A program made the position numbers and the translations under genes. 64,000 nt of DNA from Acanthochromis polyacanthus (taxonomy: Eukaryota > Chordata > Actinopteri > Pomacentridae), in assembly GCF_021347895.1 (NCBI RefSeq), contig NC_067119.1:6150534-6214533 (forward strand). The letters run 5' to 3'. Below are positions 11,070 to 22,959 of this stretch, one piece after another. The notes beneath the pieces were generated by a model. The model was not told the origin of the DNA and did no database searches. It saw only the letters and a list, made by a program, of their open reading frames with translations. Numbering within the stretch: position 1 is the stretch's first letter; every line of letters begins with the position of its first letter.

Positions 11070-12285
11070 AGAAATAAGATTATGTTTTTTCCAAAAACTT
11101 CTACTTTCTTTCAACATAAAGCTCTAAATTCCTCTCATGCACCCTCATCCTTTTTTCTCTTTGAGTAAATTTGCATGAATAAAATAAGAAATCTCTAATT
11201 ACAGAGCCAGCAAGCAAGCTCAAGAGTCAGACAAATAATTCAACATTTCACAGTTGATATGTTTGCTGGTACACATTCCAGTACTCAATAAGTATTTAAA
11301 CTCTGCTGCATTGGAAATGACTCACAATACAAACAGTCTTTGATTACACATCAAATTTATTTCCATCTGGATTTCACTCACAGCTTGAAACAGTGGCGTT
11401 AACTGTGTGAAACATAATTTCTGTCAGCTGTGTGTTTGAACAAAACCTGCTGTTTATTAAAAATGAACCCAAACCTTAACATCCAACCTTCAGACTTTCC
11501 AGCCCTTTAGGGACCAGCTGTCAGCAGCAGTGTTCAGGCCTTTTTACATTCCTCCTCCTCTAAATTACAACCATCAGCTGTCTGTCTGCTTTCATTTCGC
11601 GGGGTGGCCCTCCATTTTACATGCAGCAACCATTTCACTGTGCTGAAAGTGAGAGAGATCACTTGTTACGTTTTAAGACAAGGAAATGAATCACCTGTCC
11701 TGGAAAAGGGGGTATCCGCGACTCTCTGCACTGCCTTCTTCTCTGCACCACATCGAGGGCAAAGGGTTTATCTGAGCAGCAGCTTTTTAATCTAAAACAT
11801 TTATGATGTTACACAGTCCAGAGAGAGATGAAGAAGTGAACCACTGAAGCCCTCCACTGTCAGAAAAGCTTCCATCCTCACTCTATTTTAGATTATGTCC
11901 TGCAATGACAAATGTGTTGAGTCGTAGTGAGCTTTTACTTGTGCTGATCTTATTACTTTACATGACAAGTACAATAAATGATTTTGAAATGAGATGCATG
12001 AGATAAAGCTAGTGTAAGAGAAGGAGAAAAAACAACAACCACCACGAGCTGTTGCATAAAAAATGGAAAAGAGAAACTTAACTGCCAACTGCTCTACAAT
12101 GAAAACGTCTCTGTCAATGAGTAATTCATGATTTTAGAACGAAATGTGCATATGTCAACCTACAACTGATGCTATTAGCAAGCAAATGTTAGCATCAGTT
12201 AGTTCATTCAGCTAAGTATGCCGTTTTCAGATGTAAAAGTATAAAACTTTTTTTTTTTAAAAATATGAATAGCTGTACAGTTTGA
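11070..12285. other. Intergenic, nothing recognised
   Basis: Unique-looking sequence. 11480-11790 is somewhat richer in G and C and contains an open + frame of 63 codons at 11604 with no family signature. Confidence 0.45.
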
Positions 12286-12806
12286 GCCGATCTGATGTTA
12301 TTAGCAAGTTAACATTAGCCTTGTCAGTTTGTTGTGTTAGCAGCTAATGCTAAACTTCACTATTAGTACACAGGAAAGGTGAAATTTTACAACAAATTCT
12401 AACACAACGTACATGGAGAAATGTGTGAGTCAGTTATAAATATTCACAATTCAAAATTTGCCTTAAAATTAATTGTAACTTTTCTGATTTCATTAGCAAG
12501 CTAGCGTAAGCTTTGTCAGTTTGGTCTGTTAGCAGCTAATGCTAAACTTGACTATTAGCACACAGGAAAGGGGAAATTTTACAACAAATTCTAACACAAC
12601 ATACATGGAGAAATGTGTGTATCAGTTATAAATATTCACAATTCAAAATTTGCCTGAAAATTAATTATAACTTATCTGATGTTATTAGCAAGCTAACGTT
12701 AACTTTGTCAGTTTGGTCTGTTAGCAGCTAATGCTAAACTTAACTATTAGTACACAGGAAAGGGGAAATTTTACAACAAATTCTAACACAACATACATGG
12801 AAAATA
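12286..12806. repeat. 192-bp tandem repeat, about 2.7 copies
   Basis: gttagcagctaatgctaaac recurs at 12336, 12528 and 12720, exactly 192 bp apart both times. The surrounding ttattagcaagctaacgtta and aaattttacaacaaattcta blocks repeat with it, with a few substitutions between copies. Confidence 0.9.
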
Positions 12807-14429
12807 TCACCTCCTGATACCCATAAAGCGAGGGGTGTTTTATGGACAATTATTAAATGTAATTTCAATAGAAAATGTCTAGTTTTTATCTGCTTACAAC
12901 CACATTCTAGTTGTGTTCTAACTTCTACATTGATTGTTTTTATGCTTAGAAGTGTTTGGGTGAATTGGTAGAGCTGATTGAAAACAATGTTGGGTATCTG
13001 TAATCAGATTTTCCAGAGCTGCAGAGGGGGGAAAAAAATTTTATTCGTCATATTTTACCAGTGGAACAAGCTATTTCTAAGATGCCACTTATCATGTGAA
13101 GCCTCGGAAAGTAAAATGGAACTTCAACTGTGCTATCATTTGTTCCATTGTGTCTACTTGCGAAACATGCTTTACTTTTTCTAGAGACCCAAAACAACAA
13201 ACAGACTCTTGATGCTTTCTTTTGTATTGCTAAGCAGCAGAGGCAGCTGCTGGCTCTGTGTGAAAAGGACCATCCAGGCAATTTGATGGCTTTCAAGAGG
13301 CGACATGAAAGGCTCTGAAACAAACAATGCTGCTTCACCCAAACACTTTTTACATTTTGCTGGCTATTCTGTGAGCTTCTCTTTGTGAACGGGGCGGCGG
13401 GGAATTATCAAAATGGCCACTGAGAGCTCCCAACATAATTGACCAGACCTTTGTGCACATCAGACACAAGATGAAACGAAATGATCATAATTACTGTTGG
13501 AAAACTGAGCGGCTGCAGCAGTAAACAGTAACCAAAAAGGAATAGAGAAATAAGAAAGCAGCAAATGGACTTTTTAAAGGGTCTGTTCAGCCAAAATAAC
13601 AAAAATAAACCCTTTACCCATTGTGCATCCAGTGGTGTTTGCCACCATCCATATAAATCACAGATTTCCCACTTGGAAAATAAATGTGACAGTCAGAGCT
13701 TTGAAGGTGTAATTGAGTGTGCAAGAGCCAGAAAAAGTAGTGAGACAAAAAGGACAACAAGCATGGATGATGGAGCTGTAAAAATGGTTGTAAGTGGACT
13801 TCAGAGATGGACAAATTGTTGTGAAAAATGCTAATTCTTCCCAGCGACTGCTACCTGTTCTAAAGTTTAAATCTGCCAACATAAGTCCAAGGACAGACTG
13901 AACAATGAAGTGAACCAAATGGTAATTCAGTCCGATTAACTGCCTAGTAAACGTCAGTTATGTTTTTATGTTCTGTTATTCTTGGAGGAGTTTTTAAAAG
14001 GTTGGCAGGCTTCCTATAGTGGGATATAAACTTAGCCCCTGAACCAGCAATGGCCCTCAAACTAATTTAGTTATTGTGGATATCAAATTATATAGTCACC
14101 AAATATCACCTTTGCTAAATTTTGTAATGTAGGAACACAAAATCCATGGCAATGAACAACTTTTTAGAGAATTAAACCAAACTAGGAACTGCAACAAAGA
14201 TGAAGAAATGCAAGATGACCTTACAGTATTGGCCAAAAAAACATTAATTTGAAGACATCTGAATATTTCACCTTTATGTCTGAATTAGCATCTTGCTAAT
14301 TTATCTGTAAAAGTCACAGAGGTAATCTTACTAGGTCAGACCTACTAGTGTTTATGTAGCACTTTGAACACGGCACAAGTTTGATTTTTCTCCATTTCTG
14401 CACCAGCATTTGTCCAGAAAGATCATAGA
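12807..14429. other. Intergenic, no gene recognised
   Basis: Overlapping open frames at 13048-13338 and 13565-13918 on both strands have no recognisable motifs. 13380-13500 (cggggcggcggggaattatc onward) reads like non-repetitive sequence and might be conserved non-coding DNA, but that cannot be judged here. Confidence 0.4.
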
Positions 14430-15740
14430 GAGCAAAAGACAGCTTATAAAAACAGCTTGTTTCTCCTTCTGGATGTTGATTAGAGCCATTAGTGTGAACT
14501 ACTGTGAAATTGTGGTTGCTTTAAGGCACTAAAAAGAGTCAGCTCTGGGACTAGCATTGTGGAAATATACACAAAAATCAGAAATTATAGTGTTTGTTAT
14601 AAGTTTCTTATTTGTACTCTTGCTGACATTATTCTTAAAAAATAACCTAAATTAAGGTGTGAAGAGAATTATGAAAAATTAGCTATGACTAAATGACAGA
14701 ATGGGCTCCAGCCCCCCCCCCCCCCCCCCCCCCCCCCCCGCGACACTAGTAAGGATAAAGCGGTGTATAGAGAATGGATGGATGGATAAATGACAGAATG
14801 CTTTAAAAGAAGTAGTTCTGTTGCGTATCCCATGTCAGAAAACATCTATGGAGTCATATTTGTGGTCTGCTAATGAAATTAAAACGTCTGTTTTATCTCT
14901 GTTTTGGTCTCCACCACCATGAGACAGAAATATCTGCCTCTTTAGCTGCTAAATGAGGATGAGAATGTTCCACATCCTGTCAGAAAACAGTTTTAGAGTC
15001 ACATTTGTGTCCATTCAATGGATGCAAATGTAATATAAAGTCTATATTTTGACTCTGTTTTGGTCTCCACCACCATGAAACAGAAATATCTGTCTTTTTA
15101 GCTCCTAATTGACCGAGTACTGCGTGTATTTATATTGAAAACAGCTTGTTTCTGTTATTGGATGTTGATTAGAGCCATCGGTGTGAACTGCTATAAAGTT
15201 GTGGTTGCTTAAAGGTACTAAAAAGAGTCAGCTGTGGGACTGCCATTGTGGAAATATATGCAAAACTATTATGTTAAGTTTGTTATATGTTTGTAAGTTC
15301 TAGTATTGCTGGCCTTATTTAACTTAAATGAAGGTGTGAGGAGCCTTATTAGGAAAAGTGACCTATAAATAAATGACAGGGTGCTGTAACATAAGCACTA
15401 ATGTTAGATATCATATGTCAGAAAAGCAGCTTTAGCCTTGTATTTGTGGCTACTTAATGAAATTATAAGGTCTTTTTTTAACTCTGATTTGGTCTCCACC
15501 TCTATGGGACAGAAATATTTTCACTTTAGCTGCTAAATGCAGTCGTTGCTGATATGTCCTATTCATTTATATGGTGCTAAACAGTTAATGGGTTTATTTC
15601 AACCAAGCACAACTCTTTGCGCTGCTAGAAATGACGATTAGAGCGCTTAGTGAGAACTTGTGATTGCTTAAAACCACCAGAAAGTGTCAGCTGTTGGACT
15701 GTCATTCTGAAAACACAGGCAAAAACATGAATCTACGGTG
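14430..15740. repeat. Diverged tandem triplication
   Basis: The block gttgattagagccat...gtgaactactgtgaaattg...gagtcagctctgggact appears near 14475, 15165 and 15640. A second block, ttttggtctccaccaccatg followed by acagaaatatctg, appears near 14903, 15058 and 15487. Spacing is uneven (about 690 then 470 bp), so the copies are old. A LINE tail lies inside the first unit. Confidence 0.75.
14700..14795 (+). repeat. L2-like LINE 3' tail containing a 28-base C run
   Basis: gggctccag, then C at 14712-14739, then cgcgacactagtaaggataa, agcggtgtatagagaatgga and (tgga)n. This is the widespread teleost LINE 3' end with its C-rich segment greatly expanded. The run length may be affected by sequencing slippage. 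Confidence 0.7.
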
Positions 15741-16049
15741 TTTGTTGTGAGTTTTGTAAGAACTGTTATTGCTGTAAAGATCATATACAGTATAAATCTG
15801 ACTCGGCTCTTTCTATTTGTTTTGAGTTGTAGAATTGTCATCAGATTCAGTTCAGAGCCTCAGAGAAGCTTTGTTCAGCCTCAGTCCTGTAATATTTTGA
15901 GCCACTTCAAGCCAAACCCCACCCAAAAATGCCCCACACCGTGCTCAGCTTGGATTGAAGTGCTTCTATTAGTACTAAAATAGTTCTCCAGACAGCTGTA
16001 AAACACTCCAGACCCCGTCGTCCGCCGTCACCTGCTCCCCTCAGAGGCG

Positions 16050-16330
16050 ATGCTAATGTTTTGTCCTCGCATGTTAAGTTGGTGCGTCAGCAGAAGATCT
16101 CTGACACTCTGCTCCTCGATATGCATCTCTGCCTCCGTCCCCTTCTCTCCATGACATCACTCACCGCCTCTCCGATTGGTCGGCTGGCCTGTCAGTCCGA
16201 CGCACCGACCAATGAGGCGCCGAGGGGAGTGTGGTGGGTGCAGGGCTGTAGCCATGGCGACAGTGGATGCTGAGCGCTGCCACGACTTTGTGTAGGCAGA
16301 GTCTGAATGGGGATGACATCACTGAGGGAG
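16050..16330. promoter_or_regulatory. Candidate promoter/enhancer: CCAAT boxes, RFX-like X-box, CRE-like sites
   Basis: A GC-rich island in AT-rich DNA. An inverted CCAAT (attgg) lies at 16175-16179 and a direct ccaat at 16209-16213, about 34 bp apart. GTAGCCATGGCGAC at 16248-16261 matches the palindromic RFX X-box GTTGCCATGGCAAC at 12 of 14 positions. TGACATCA, one base from a CRE, lies at 16152-16159 and again at 16314-16321. NF-Y plus RFX plus CRE-like spacing is typical of real regulatory DNA. No exon is recognised beside it, so its target is unknown. Confidence 0.45.
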
Positions 16331-16599
16331 ACAGGAGAAAAACAACATCTCCTCCAGTTCCTGTCTCTGTTTTTCTGCCCGTGACGATAACACCAAATGT
16401 TATTTAGAGGCGCCAGCAAAACAAAAGACATTTGATTCTTTGGACTGAAATACCTGGAAATTAAATTTGATTCCCTGTAAAGTGGATGGAAGCTGTCTGT
16501 ATCTCTGTGATTCTGTCTGTGAAAAGATCACAGCTTATCGAAGACTGAAATGATATTTTCTCTGTGTCCTGTGGCCGTCATAAAAAGAAAACATCTGCT

Positions 16600-17896
16600 G
16601 CTGATTGTTTTGCTTTCGTTCAAAGGTTCCACAGGGTTTCAGTGATGGAATTATATTCATAGAAAAGCAGTATTTTACAACACAACATTAAAAAAGAATC
16701 AATTTCAAGCTAAAGATAAATCCGATATATAGCAAAAACAGTAATAACAACAGCTTAAAACCCAATTTTATTTTTTTAAATGGCAAGAGATTAATGCCAA
16801 AAAAATACCTACAGGGTGAAGAGTGTTAGTACTGTGAATGTAGAATAATACACCACAAAAAATTATCAATCTGAAACAGGAAAAAATTATTTATCCAGAA
16901 AAATGTAATGTAAAAGAGGCATTTTCATTTATTGACTATTAAAAAATGTTTGAAAGCAAATTAGAAAATCAAAAATTGCTAAAATATTAATCTTAAAAAT
17001 TGTGTAAAATTCAAGAAAAGTTCCCGAATTTTCTAAAAATGTTTGACAAGATTCATTTTTAAAAATGACAGATTAATAGGGTGAATAAGTTGTTTTTAAG
17101 AAAGAAATGGTTGGGGAAAAATATTTCAAACAGAAAAATTAATTAGATATTAAAATAAATAAAGGCTATTAAAAAACTTGTTAAAAACTGTTAAAAAATC
17201 TTTTCTAAAACAAAAACATATCCTCAATGAATTAAATAAAATATTAAAGAATCAAAATTTAGTTGTGCAAATGTAAAACTTAAATTAAAGTTTGAAATAA
17301 AATCTGCAAATTAAAATAAATAAACAAAGCAAGAGAATAAAAACATAATCAATTCACCGAACATTTTATTATTAAAAAAAAAACCTTTGAAAAGAAATGA
17401 AAGCAACAGAAATGACAAGTTGACGGGGAAAATACTTTAATTACGTAAATGTAGAATTAATATTTAACTGTCACATATGTATAAAAACACTATTTAAAAC
17501 ATTAAAATGTAGATTCTGTTATTAAAAATCACAAATATGCAACAAGCAATACCTGTTGTTGATATATTTCCTTTTAATATATTAAATTCTATATATTTTA
17601 GTTGTTTTACACAAACCTGCTATATAAACCTCTACTTCACATCCCTAAGAGAGGAGTAGAGTTGACTTACATTTAAAAAAGCAGAATGTGAACTTTTACT
17701 AAGTGGTTTATTGGACACTATAACAAAATTCTAAGCAGATATAAGCGTTTATTAATGTATTTGTAACTAAACTCCTATTATGAATTTGCTTACAACCCCA
17801 TAATAGTTGTTTTATATTTTGAATGAATATTAATAAAGTGAATTATAATATAGAAACAGTCAATAAAGTGATAATGATGAAGGTTTACTGACTGTT
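16600..17896. other. AT-rich intergenic tract
   Basis: Very AT-rich, dominated by short runs such as aaaaatta and attaaaa. No gene, tandem period or named element identified. Confidence 0.5.
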
Positions 17897-17900
17897 TTAA

Positions 17901-18253
17901 CCCTTGTGCCTTGTCCAAAAGTCCAAAAATTCAGAAAAAAATTCCCCAAATTTATAAAAACAAAATTGAAATCTTCATGGAGAAAATTCCTGAAAAGTTT
18001 CACACAAAAGTTTTATTTTTTTAAATAAGAAAAATGCCCAAATTTGACAGCGAAATTCACTGGATTTTGGTTGATTTTTTTCTGAATGTTCTTAAACATT
18101 TTTTTATATTTGTTTTGTTCCACCAAAAAATGTTCAAAAATTTCCTAAAACAATTTTGAAAATGTGTAAGTTTTCACTGTGAATTGTTTTTTTTTTCCCC
18201 ACATTTTTAAAACTTTAAAACGGGTCAATTTGACCCGAAGGACGACAGAAGGG
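17901..18253. mobile_element. piggyBac-type MITE, copy 1
   Basis: Flanked by TTAA at 17897-17900 and 18254-18257. Ends are cccttgtgccttgtcc and ggacgacagaaggg, imperfect inverted repeats. Inside the right end is aacgggtcaatttgacccg. No coding capacity. Related copies lie at 36264-36474 and 59730-60090. Confidence 0.75.
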
Positions 18254-18319
18254 TTAAACGGCTATGGTTTAACCAACCATAGCCAACAGAACTGGGTGTA
18301 TATTTCTATAATGTTCTTT

Positions 18320-18620
18320 ATTTTTCAGCCCAGTAACACCAGTACGCTGCTGCTGGTTCTCCTCCTGCAGTCTGATCGCTCTAAGCAGCTCTCTGGTGGC
18401 TTCATGGGGAGGTCCGCTGCTGCTCGGATGCTCGTCCTCCGGATCGTCTCCCCGGCTGTGACTCACCGCTCTGGGCGTCGGGGCCGGCCCCTCCTGCACA
18501 TGACATCAGAGGCTGGAAATAGCAGCAGCAGCAGCGTTGAAGCTTCCAGTCATTGGAGGCTGCTGGGAGGCTGCAACCCAGGACTTCCAGCTGGGAGGGG
18601 ATGAAAAAACAAAGAGGCAG
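18320..18620 (-). other. GC-rich island with an unassigned open frame
   Basis: A GC-rich segment. On the - strand 18269-18499 is open and reads GDDPEDEHPSSSG then ATRELLRAIRLQEENQQQR, with a gcg|gtgagt donor-like sequence inside it at about 18465. I do not recognise the protein. A first exon, regulatory island or chance are all possible. Confidence 0.25.
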
Positions 18621-18659
18621 AGGAGATGATGAAGCAGCAACAAGTCTGAAGCCTCTTCT

Positions 18660-19675
18660 GAATTAGATATTTTTTTTTTTTTTTAATTTTAACACCCTGC
18701 TGTTTGTTTCTCAGGAGCAGCAGTGATTTTCCTGAGTCGGTCATGTTTAACTATCCAAAAGTGTCAAAAACCAAAAAAAAATCCCAGTAAAAATTGTTTA
18801 TACCTCATTATTAACTCCATTATTAAACAATTCTATCAATATTTAGTGCAACAGATCATGGTTCTATGATGATAATTCACTCCTTTTTCATGAAAAATGC
18901 ATGTTAAAAGTTTTTTTTTTTTTATTGGAATGACATACAAACATCAATAGCTTTACATGACATTAATTTTTAATCATTTTTTAAAATTTTACATTTAGAA
19001 TTTTATATTTATGGAGTCATAAATGTTGATAAATTAACACGCGACACCTCTTCTGTTCTGGGCAGGTTTGCAAATACGTGAAAAGAAACATTTTCATTTA
19101 TATGTTGATTACACTTATTAAGCCAAGCAGAGAATGTTTCATATCGGAAAATTACTTTTAGCTATATTTCTTTGCAGATTTCCTAAAACAAACCGTTCTG
19201 TGGTTTAGTTGTGAGTAGCAGCTAAAGTTTAACAGAGAATAAACCTGTAACTGTTCTGAATGAAGCTTTTGGTCTTAGAGCCTCATCCTCACTGTCTAAG
19301 TTCACACCCAAACACTCTCCTCATCAGCCTCCGTCCTGCCGACCGCGTGAAGTAAACAGGCCATGTGGTCATTCAGTCCTGGAGAAAGACCCTCCTGTGG
19401 GCCAGAAGTAGGTCAGGAGACGAGGAGGACACATCCTGTCTCTCTGCAGCCGTCCAACGTCAGCCCCTCACTGCTCCCACCGCCTCTCTGCTCACGATAT
19501 GGACCTCATAAAGCAGAGGTTAGGTTTGATTCCCACTGAAATATGTATGCAGTGAAAGCAGCGCGAGGTGCTTTGGATAAAAGCTTCTATCAGAAAGACT
19601 CTGAGCTGCTCCTCATCTGAAACCTGCATGAACAGAGAGAGGAGGTTCTGTTAGAGACGATAGACGAACAGCAAC
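18660..19675. other. Intergenic, nothing recognised
   Basis: Contains T/A homopolymer runs. 19320-19500 is richer in G and C, with no identifiable gene. Confidence 0.45.
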
Positions 19676-19682
19676 TCAGGAG

Positions 19683-19922
19683 ATGTACCCACAACATACA
19701 TATGTAGGGATGTGTATGTGGACATATGTGTATGTTCATGTGTATTTGTATATGTGTGTGTATGTTGTTGTGTGTAAATGTACACACATGAGCTTATATA
19801 AGTATATGTGCACATGTATATATGTGTTTGTGTGTACATGTGTGAAGGTATACAGTATGTGTGTATGTGTGTGTGTGAACATTGCATATGTATATATGTG
19901 TGTATATGTGTTTGTATGTGTA

Positions 19923-19973
<51 letters not shown>

Positions 19974-20330
19974 ATGTGAATATGATGTGTTTGTGTGGGT
20001 ATGTGTGTGTATATATTTGTATAGAGGATGGATGGATGGATGGATGTATATTCACATATGTGTATTTATCTGTGTGTATGAGTGTGTATGTATATGTCAA
20101 TATGTGAATGTGCCATGTTTTGCTGTCAAAATTAAATGTACTTTTAGAGGGGACAATATGAATGTATACGTGTATATATCTCTATCTCCTTATCGACAGA
20201 TGGTGTATGTGGGTGTGTGTATGTTGGTATGTTTGTATGTGTGGGTCTGTATGTCTGTTCGTATGTCTATGTATGTGTGTGAATGTATATTTGTGGGGGG
20301 TGGGAGGTTTCGGGTTTTTTTTTATAGTGT
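19683..20330. repeat. (TG)n / (TATG)n microsatellite region
   Basis: About 650 bp of tgtatgtg-type sequence with a pure TG run of about 47 bases at 19925-19971 and a ggatggatgg run near 20028. Long frames on both strands here are repeat artefacts. Confidence 0.9.
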
Positions 20331-20426
20331 TTTATATTGTGTTATTTTTGTTTTTATCCTCTGTGAGGCACTTTGTGTTGCTATACTGTATGAAAAGTGT
20401 CATATAAATAAAGTTGATTTTATTTG

Positions 20427-20455
<29 letters not shown>
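20331..20455 (+). repeat. LINE 3' tail followed by (TA)n
   Basis: gaggcactttgtgttgctat, then catataaataaagttgattt and tatttga, is a common teleost non-LTR 3' end. It runs into a TA run at 20427-20453. Confidence 0.6.
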
Positions 20456-20462
<7 letters not shown>

Positions 20463-20539
20463 ACAGTTTCTTATATTTACATTGTGTGAACAACATTAGA
20501 GGCATGAAATTTCTTCTTTTTAAAAAAATTCTGGCTTTA

Positions 20540-20965
20540 TTAGCAAACTAATGCTTATTTACACACCTAGCCAACAAAACGCAATATTACTATTTTATTT
20601 ATTTAGCAATTTAATGTCTACTGACACATCCAGCAGACACAAGGCAATATTGTTTTCCTGTAGAAGCAGAATACTGACTTCTTTTTGCTCCATTTTTGGT
20701 CTCCACCTCCTCGAAAAATATCTGCTTCTTTTACTTTAAAAAAAAGTCTAAAATTTCTTCGAAAGCTCGTGGCTAATAGATCATTTTTGTTATTTCCCAC
20801 TTCATTTCTGGCTTATTTACACATCCAGCCAACAAAAGGCAATATTATTATTTCTATAAATAAATACGATACTGACTCCTTTTTGCTCCATTTTTGGTCT
20901 CCACCTCAATCTGAGAGAAATATTTGTCTCTTTTACATCAAAAAATCTGACATTTCTTCAAAAAC
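20540..20965. repeat. Tandem block related to the 14.4-15.7 kb repeat
   Basis: tttttggtctccacctc followed by aaatat(c/t)tg occurs near 20695 and 20893. The phrases acacatccagc and caatatt (a/g)tt recur near 20560, 20625 and 20820. The same ggtctccacc...gaaatatctg core is in the 14430-15740 repeat, so both belong to one dispersed family. Confidence 0.6.
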
Positions 20966-21839
20966 TACTTGATAACTGTTTTTTTTTTGCCATTAAATGA
21001 TCATTTTTCTTGCTGGAATTTTGGAAAACAGTTGCCTGCTGTGGCTGAAAATAAAAAGAGAGAGATCAGAGAGACAGAACCAAAACAGTGAAGTTTCCAA
21101 CCTCTGAAGTCTTGTAAATGTGTTTTCAGCTGCATGTAAGGTCACCACAGGTCACAGTCGAGAATATAAATGAGTAGGAAGTTATTTTATTCATTATTTT
21201 CATGCAAAACTGTTGCAGCTTTAAGAAAAAGGCACTGACTGTGAGATAAATTAGAGTCTGACAGGCGGCTTTGTGCTGGAAGTCAAGCCAGCCACCTCAA
21301 GGACAAGAAAACAGTCTGAGTGGGCATCGGCATCACAGGACGGAAGCTGAGGATGCTCGTCTAAGTGCCATAGCAACTCAACGTACACGGTGTACTTTAT
21401 GGAGTGATTCATGTCTAATTAACGGCGCCGCAGCAGGTCGGATCATCAGTCAGCAGGACGACTTAATACAGTTTACTGATGACACACAGCAGCTTTTAAT
21501 GCATTTACAGTCGCTGATGTTCCATCACATGAACGGCGAGTTCAGAGCTGCAGAGCAAAATTACATCCATTTAAAGGGTCACTTCACCGGTGTCTAATGC
21601 AGAGGGTGTTAGAGGTTTTTACACGTTTACTGCCACAGTTTCATTTCTGCAGCTCAAAATGCTGTTTGGACAATCAAGTTGAGCATCTAACAAATGGCCT
21701 TTTACTGTAATGAAACAAACCGCTTTGTTAAATCAGACTTTGTGGGATCAGAGAGATAAAACCAGTTCCGTCCAAAAATGATCAAAATTGATTGCTGTGA
21801 AATTTTCTAAATACATCCACAGTCCCCAGAGGATGAACC
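20966..21839. other. Intergenic, nothing recognised
   Basis: An open + frame at 21271-21597 (108 codons) has no recognisable motif and no splice context. No repeat identified. Confidence 0.4.
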
Positions 21840-22575
21840 CAAGGAAATTACAAAAAAAATTACACAAGTGACACAAACAACACAAAAAATGACAAAAAAT
21901 AACAAACACAAGTGAGACAAAAGGAGACACAAAATGCCAAAAACATGAGACCAATGACCAAAATCAAACAGAAAAGACAAAAAACAACAAAAAAGGACAA
22001 AATATTATAAAAATGAGACACAAAATGACAAAAATGAGATAAACGACACAAAACGAAACAAAAAAAGAGACAAAAAAGTTATAAGGCAACCAAAAATGCA
22101 CACAAATGAGACAAAAAATGACAAAAATGGAACAAAACGACAAAAAATAGAGAAAGAACAAGCAAAACACAAAGAAAACACAACATGACAAAACCAGTCA
22201 AAAAAACAACAACAAAGAAGACAAAATATGACAAAAATGAGACAAATGACAAAAAATAGAACAAAAAAACCAGACAAAAACTTTGACGAAAAAGTTACAA
22301 AGCAACGAAAAATGGACACAAACAAAACAAAAAGTGAAAAAACGAGAAACAAAACAACAAAAACATGAGACAAAGACAAAAGAACAATGAGCAATCTGGT
22401 ATTTTACTTTATGATGAAAACAATTTGTCACGGTCTAGAAATGATGTTAAATTTATAGTTTTACAAATTTACAATTTGCAGTTAATGTCATTTTACACTT
22501 TACAATGTCATCCCATGGTCAGGATTGGACCCTCTGGAGGACTGGTTTTGGCCTGCGGACTGCATGTTTGACACC
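21840..22575. mobile_element. hAT-type non-autonomous element with internal (gacaaaaat)n, right end truncated
   Basis: 21840-22385 is a degenerate repeat of gacaaaaatgagacaaaa units. It is followed by a unique segment (aatttatagttttacaaatt, tttgcagttaatg) and ctctggaggactggttttgg, then cctgcggactgcatgtttga cacc. The same order occurs at 50815-51403, where the terminus is complete (gacacccctg). Here the last bases are lost exactly where the satellite array starts. Confidence 0.7.
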
Positions 22576-22864
22576 TTTTTAAAGAAAACTGCTCTATAAC
22601 GTGTTTTGCGGCCTATTTTACATTATTTCATCTTATAGCATGTTTCTACGACATGTTGAAAAAACTTAACATTTTTTTAGACATTGCATACTAAGGCGTT
22701 TTTTGGACAAAATTCATGACGATTTTATTTTTCAAAGAAAACTGCTCTACCGTGTGTTTCGCGGCCTACTTTACATTATTTCATCACATAGCATGTTTTT
22801 ACGACATTTTGGCCAAAATTCATGATGATTTTTTTTTCAAAGAAAACTGTCGTCATGCAGTAAA

Positions 22865-22959
22865 GGGCCGCAGGCAGGAATCGAACCCCGGCTGCTAAGT
22901 TGGAGACCAGCCCCTGTACATGGGTCACCTGCTTAACCCGATGAGCTATACAAGGGCCC
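22865..22959 (-). mobile_element. tRNA-derived SINE head, best-preserved copy in the array
   Basis: On the - strand the segment opens gggcccttgtatagctcatc. TAGCTCATCGGG fits a pol III A box with one mismatch, and GGTTCGATTCC (22877-22887) is a perfect B box. The ends gggcc and ggccc can pair as an acceptor-like stem, and cccatgtacaggg can fold as an anticodon-like arm. Downstream the wording ggccctttactgcatg resembles the body of common fish tRNA-SINEs before it merges with satellite. It is too degenerate to call a functional tRNA gene. Confidence 0.75.

Noticed and set aside
19590..20427. Long frames rich in His/Thr or Cys/Val on both strands
   Set aside because: Direct translations of the TG/TATG microsatellite.
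21748..22431. Phe/Leu/Ser/Val-rich frames on the - strand resembling membrane proteins
   Set aside because: Translations of the gacaaaaat minisatellite inside the hAT-type element; the hydrophobicity comes from the T-rich complement.
22865..22959. A functional tRNA gene (U33 and a GTA at the anticodon-like position on the - strand)
   Set aside because: Acceptor and T stems pair imperfectly, the variable region is too long, the segment runs into SINE-type sequence, and all copies belong to a repeat.
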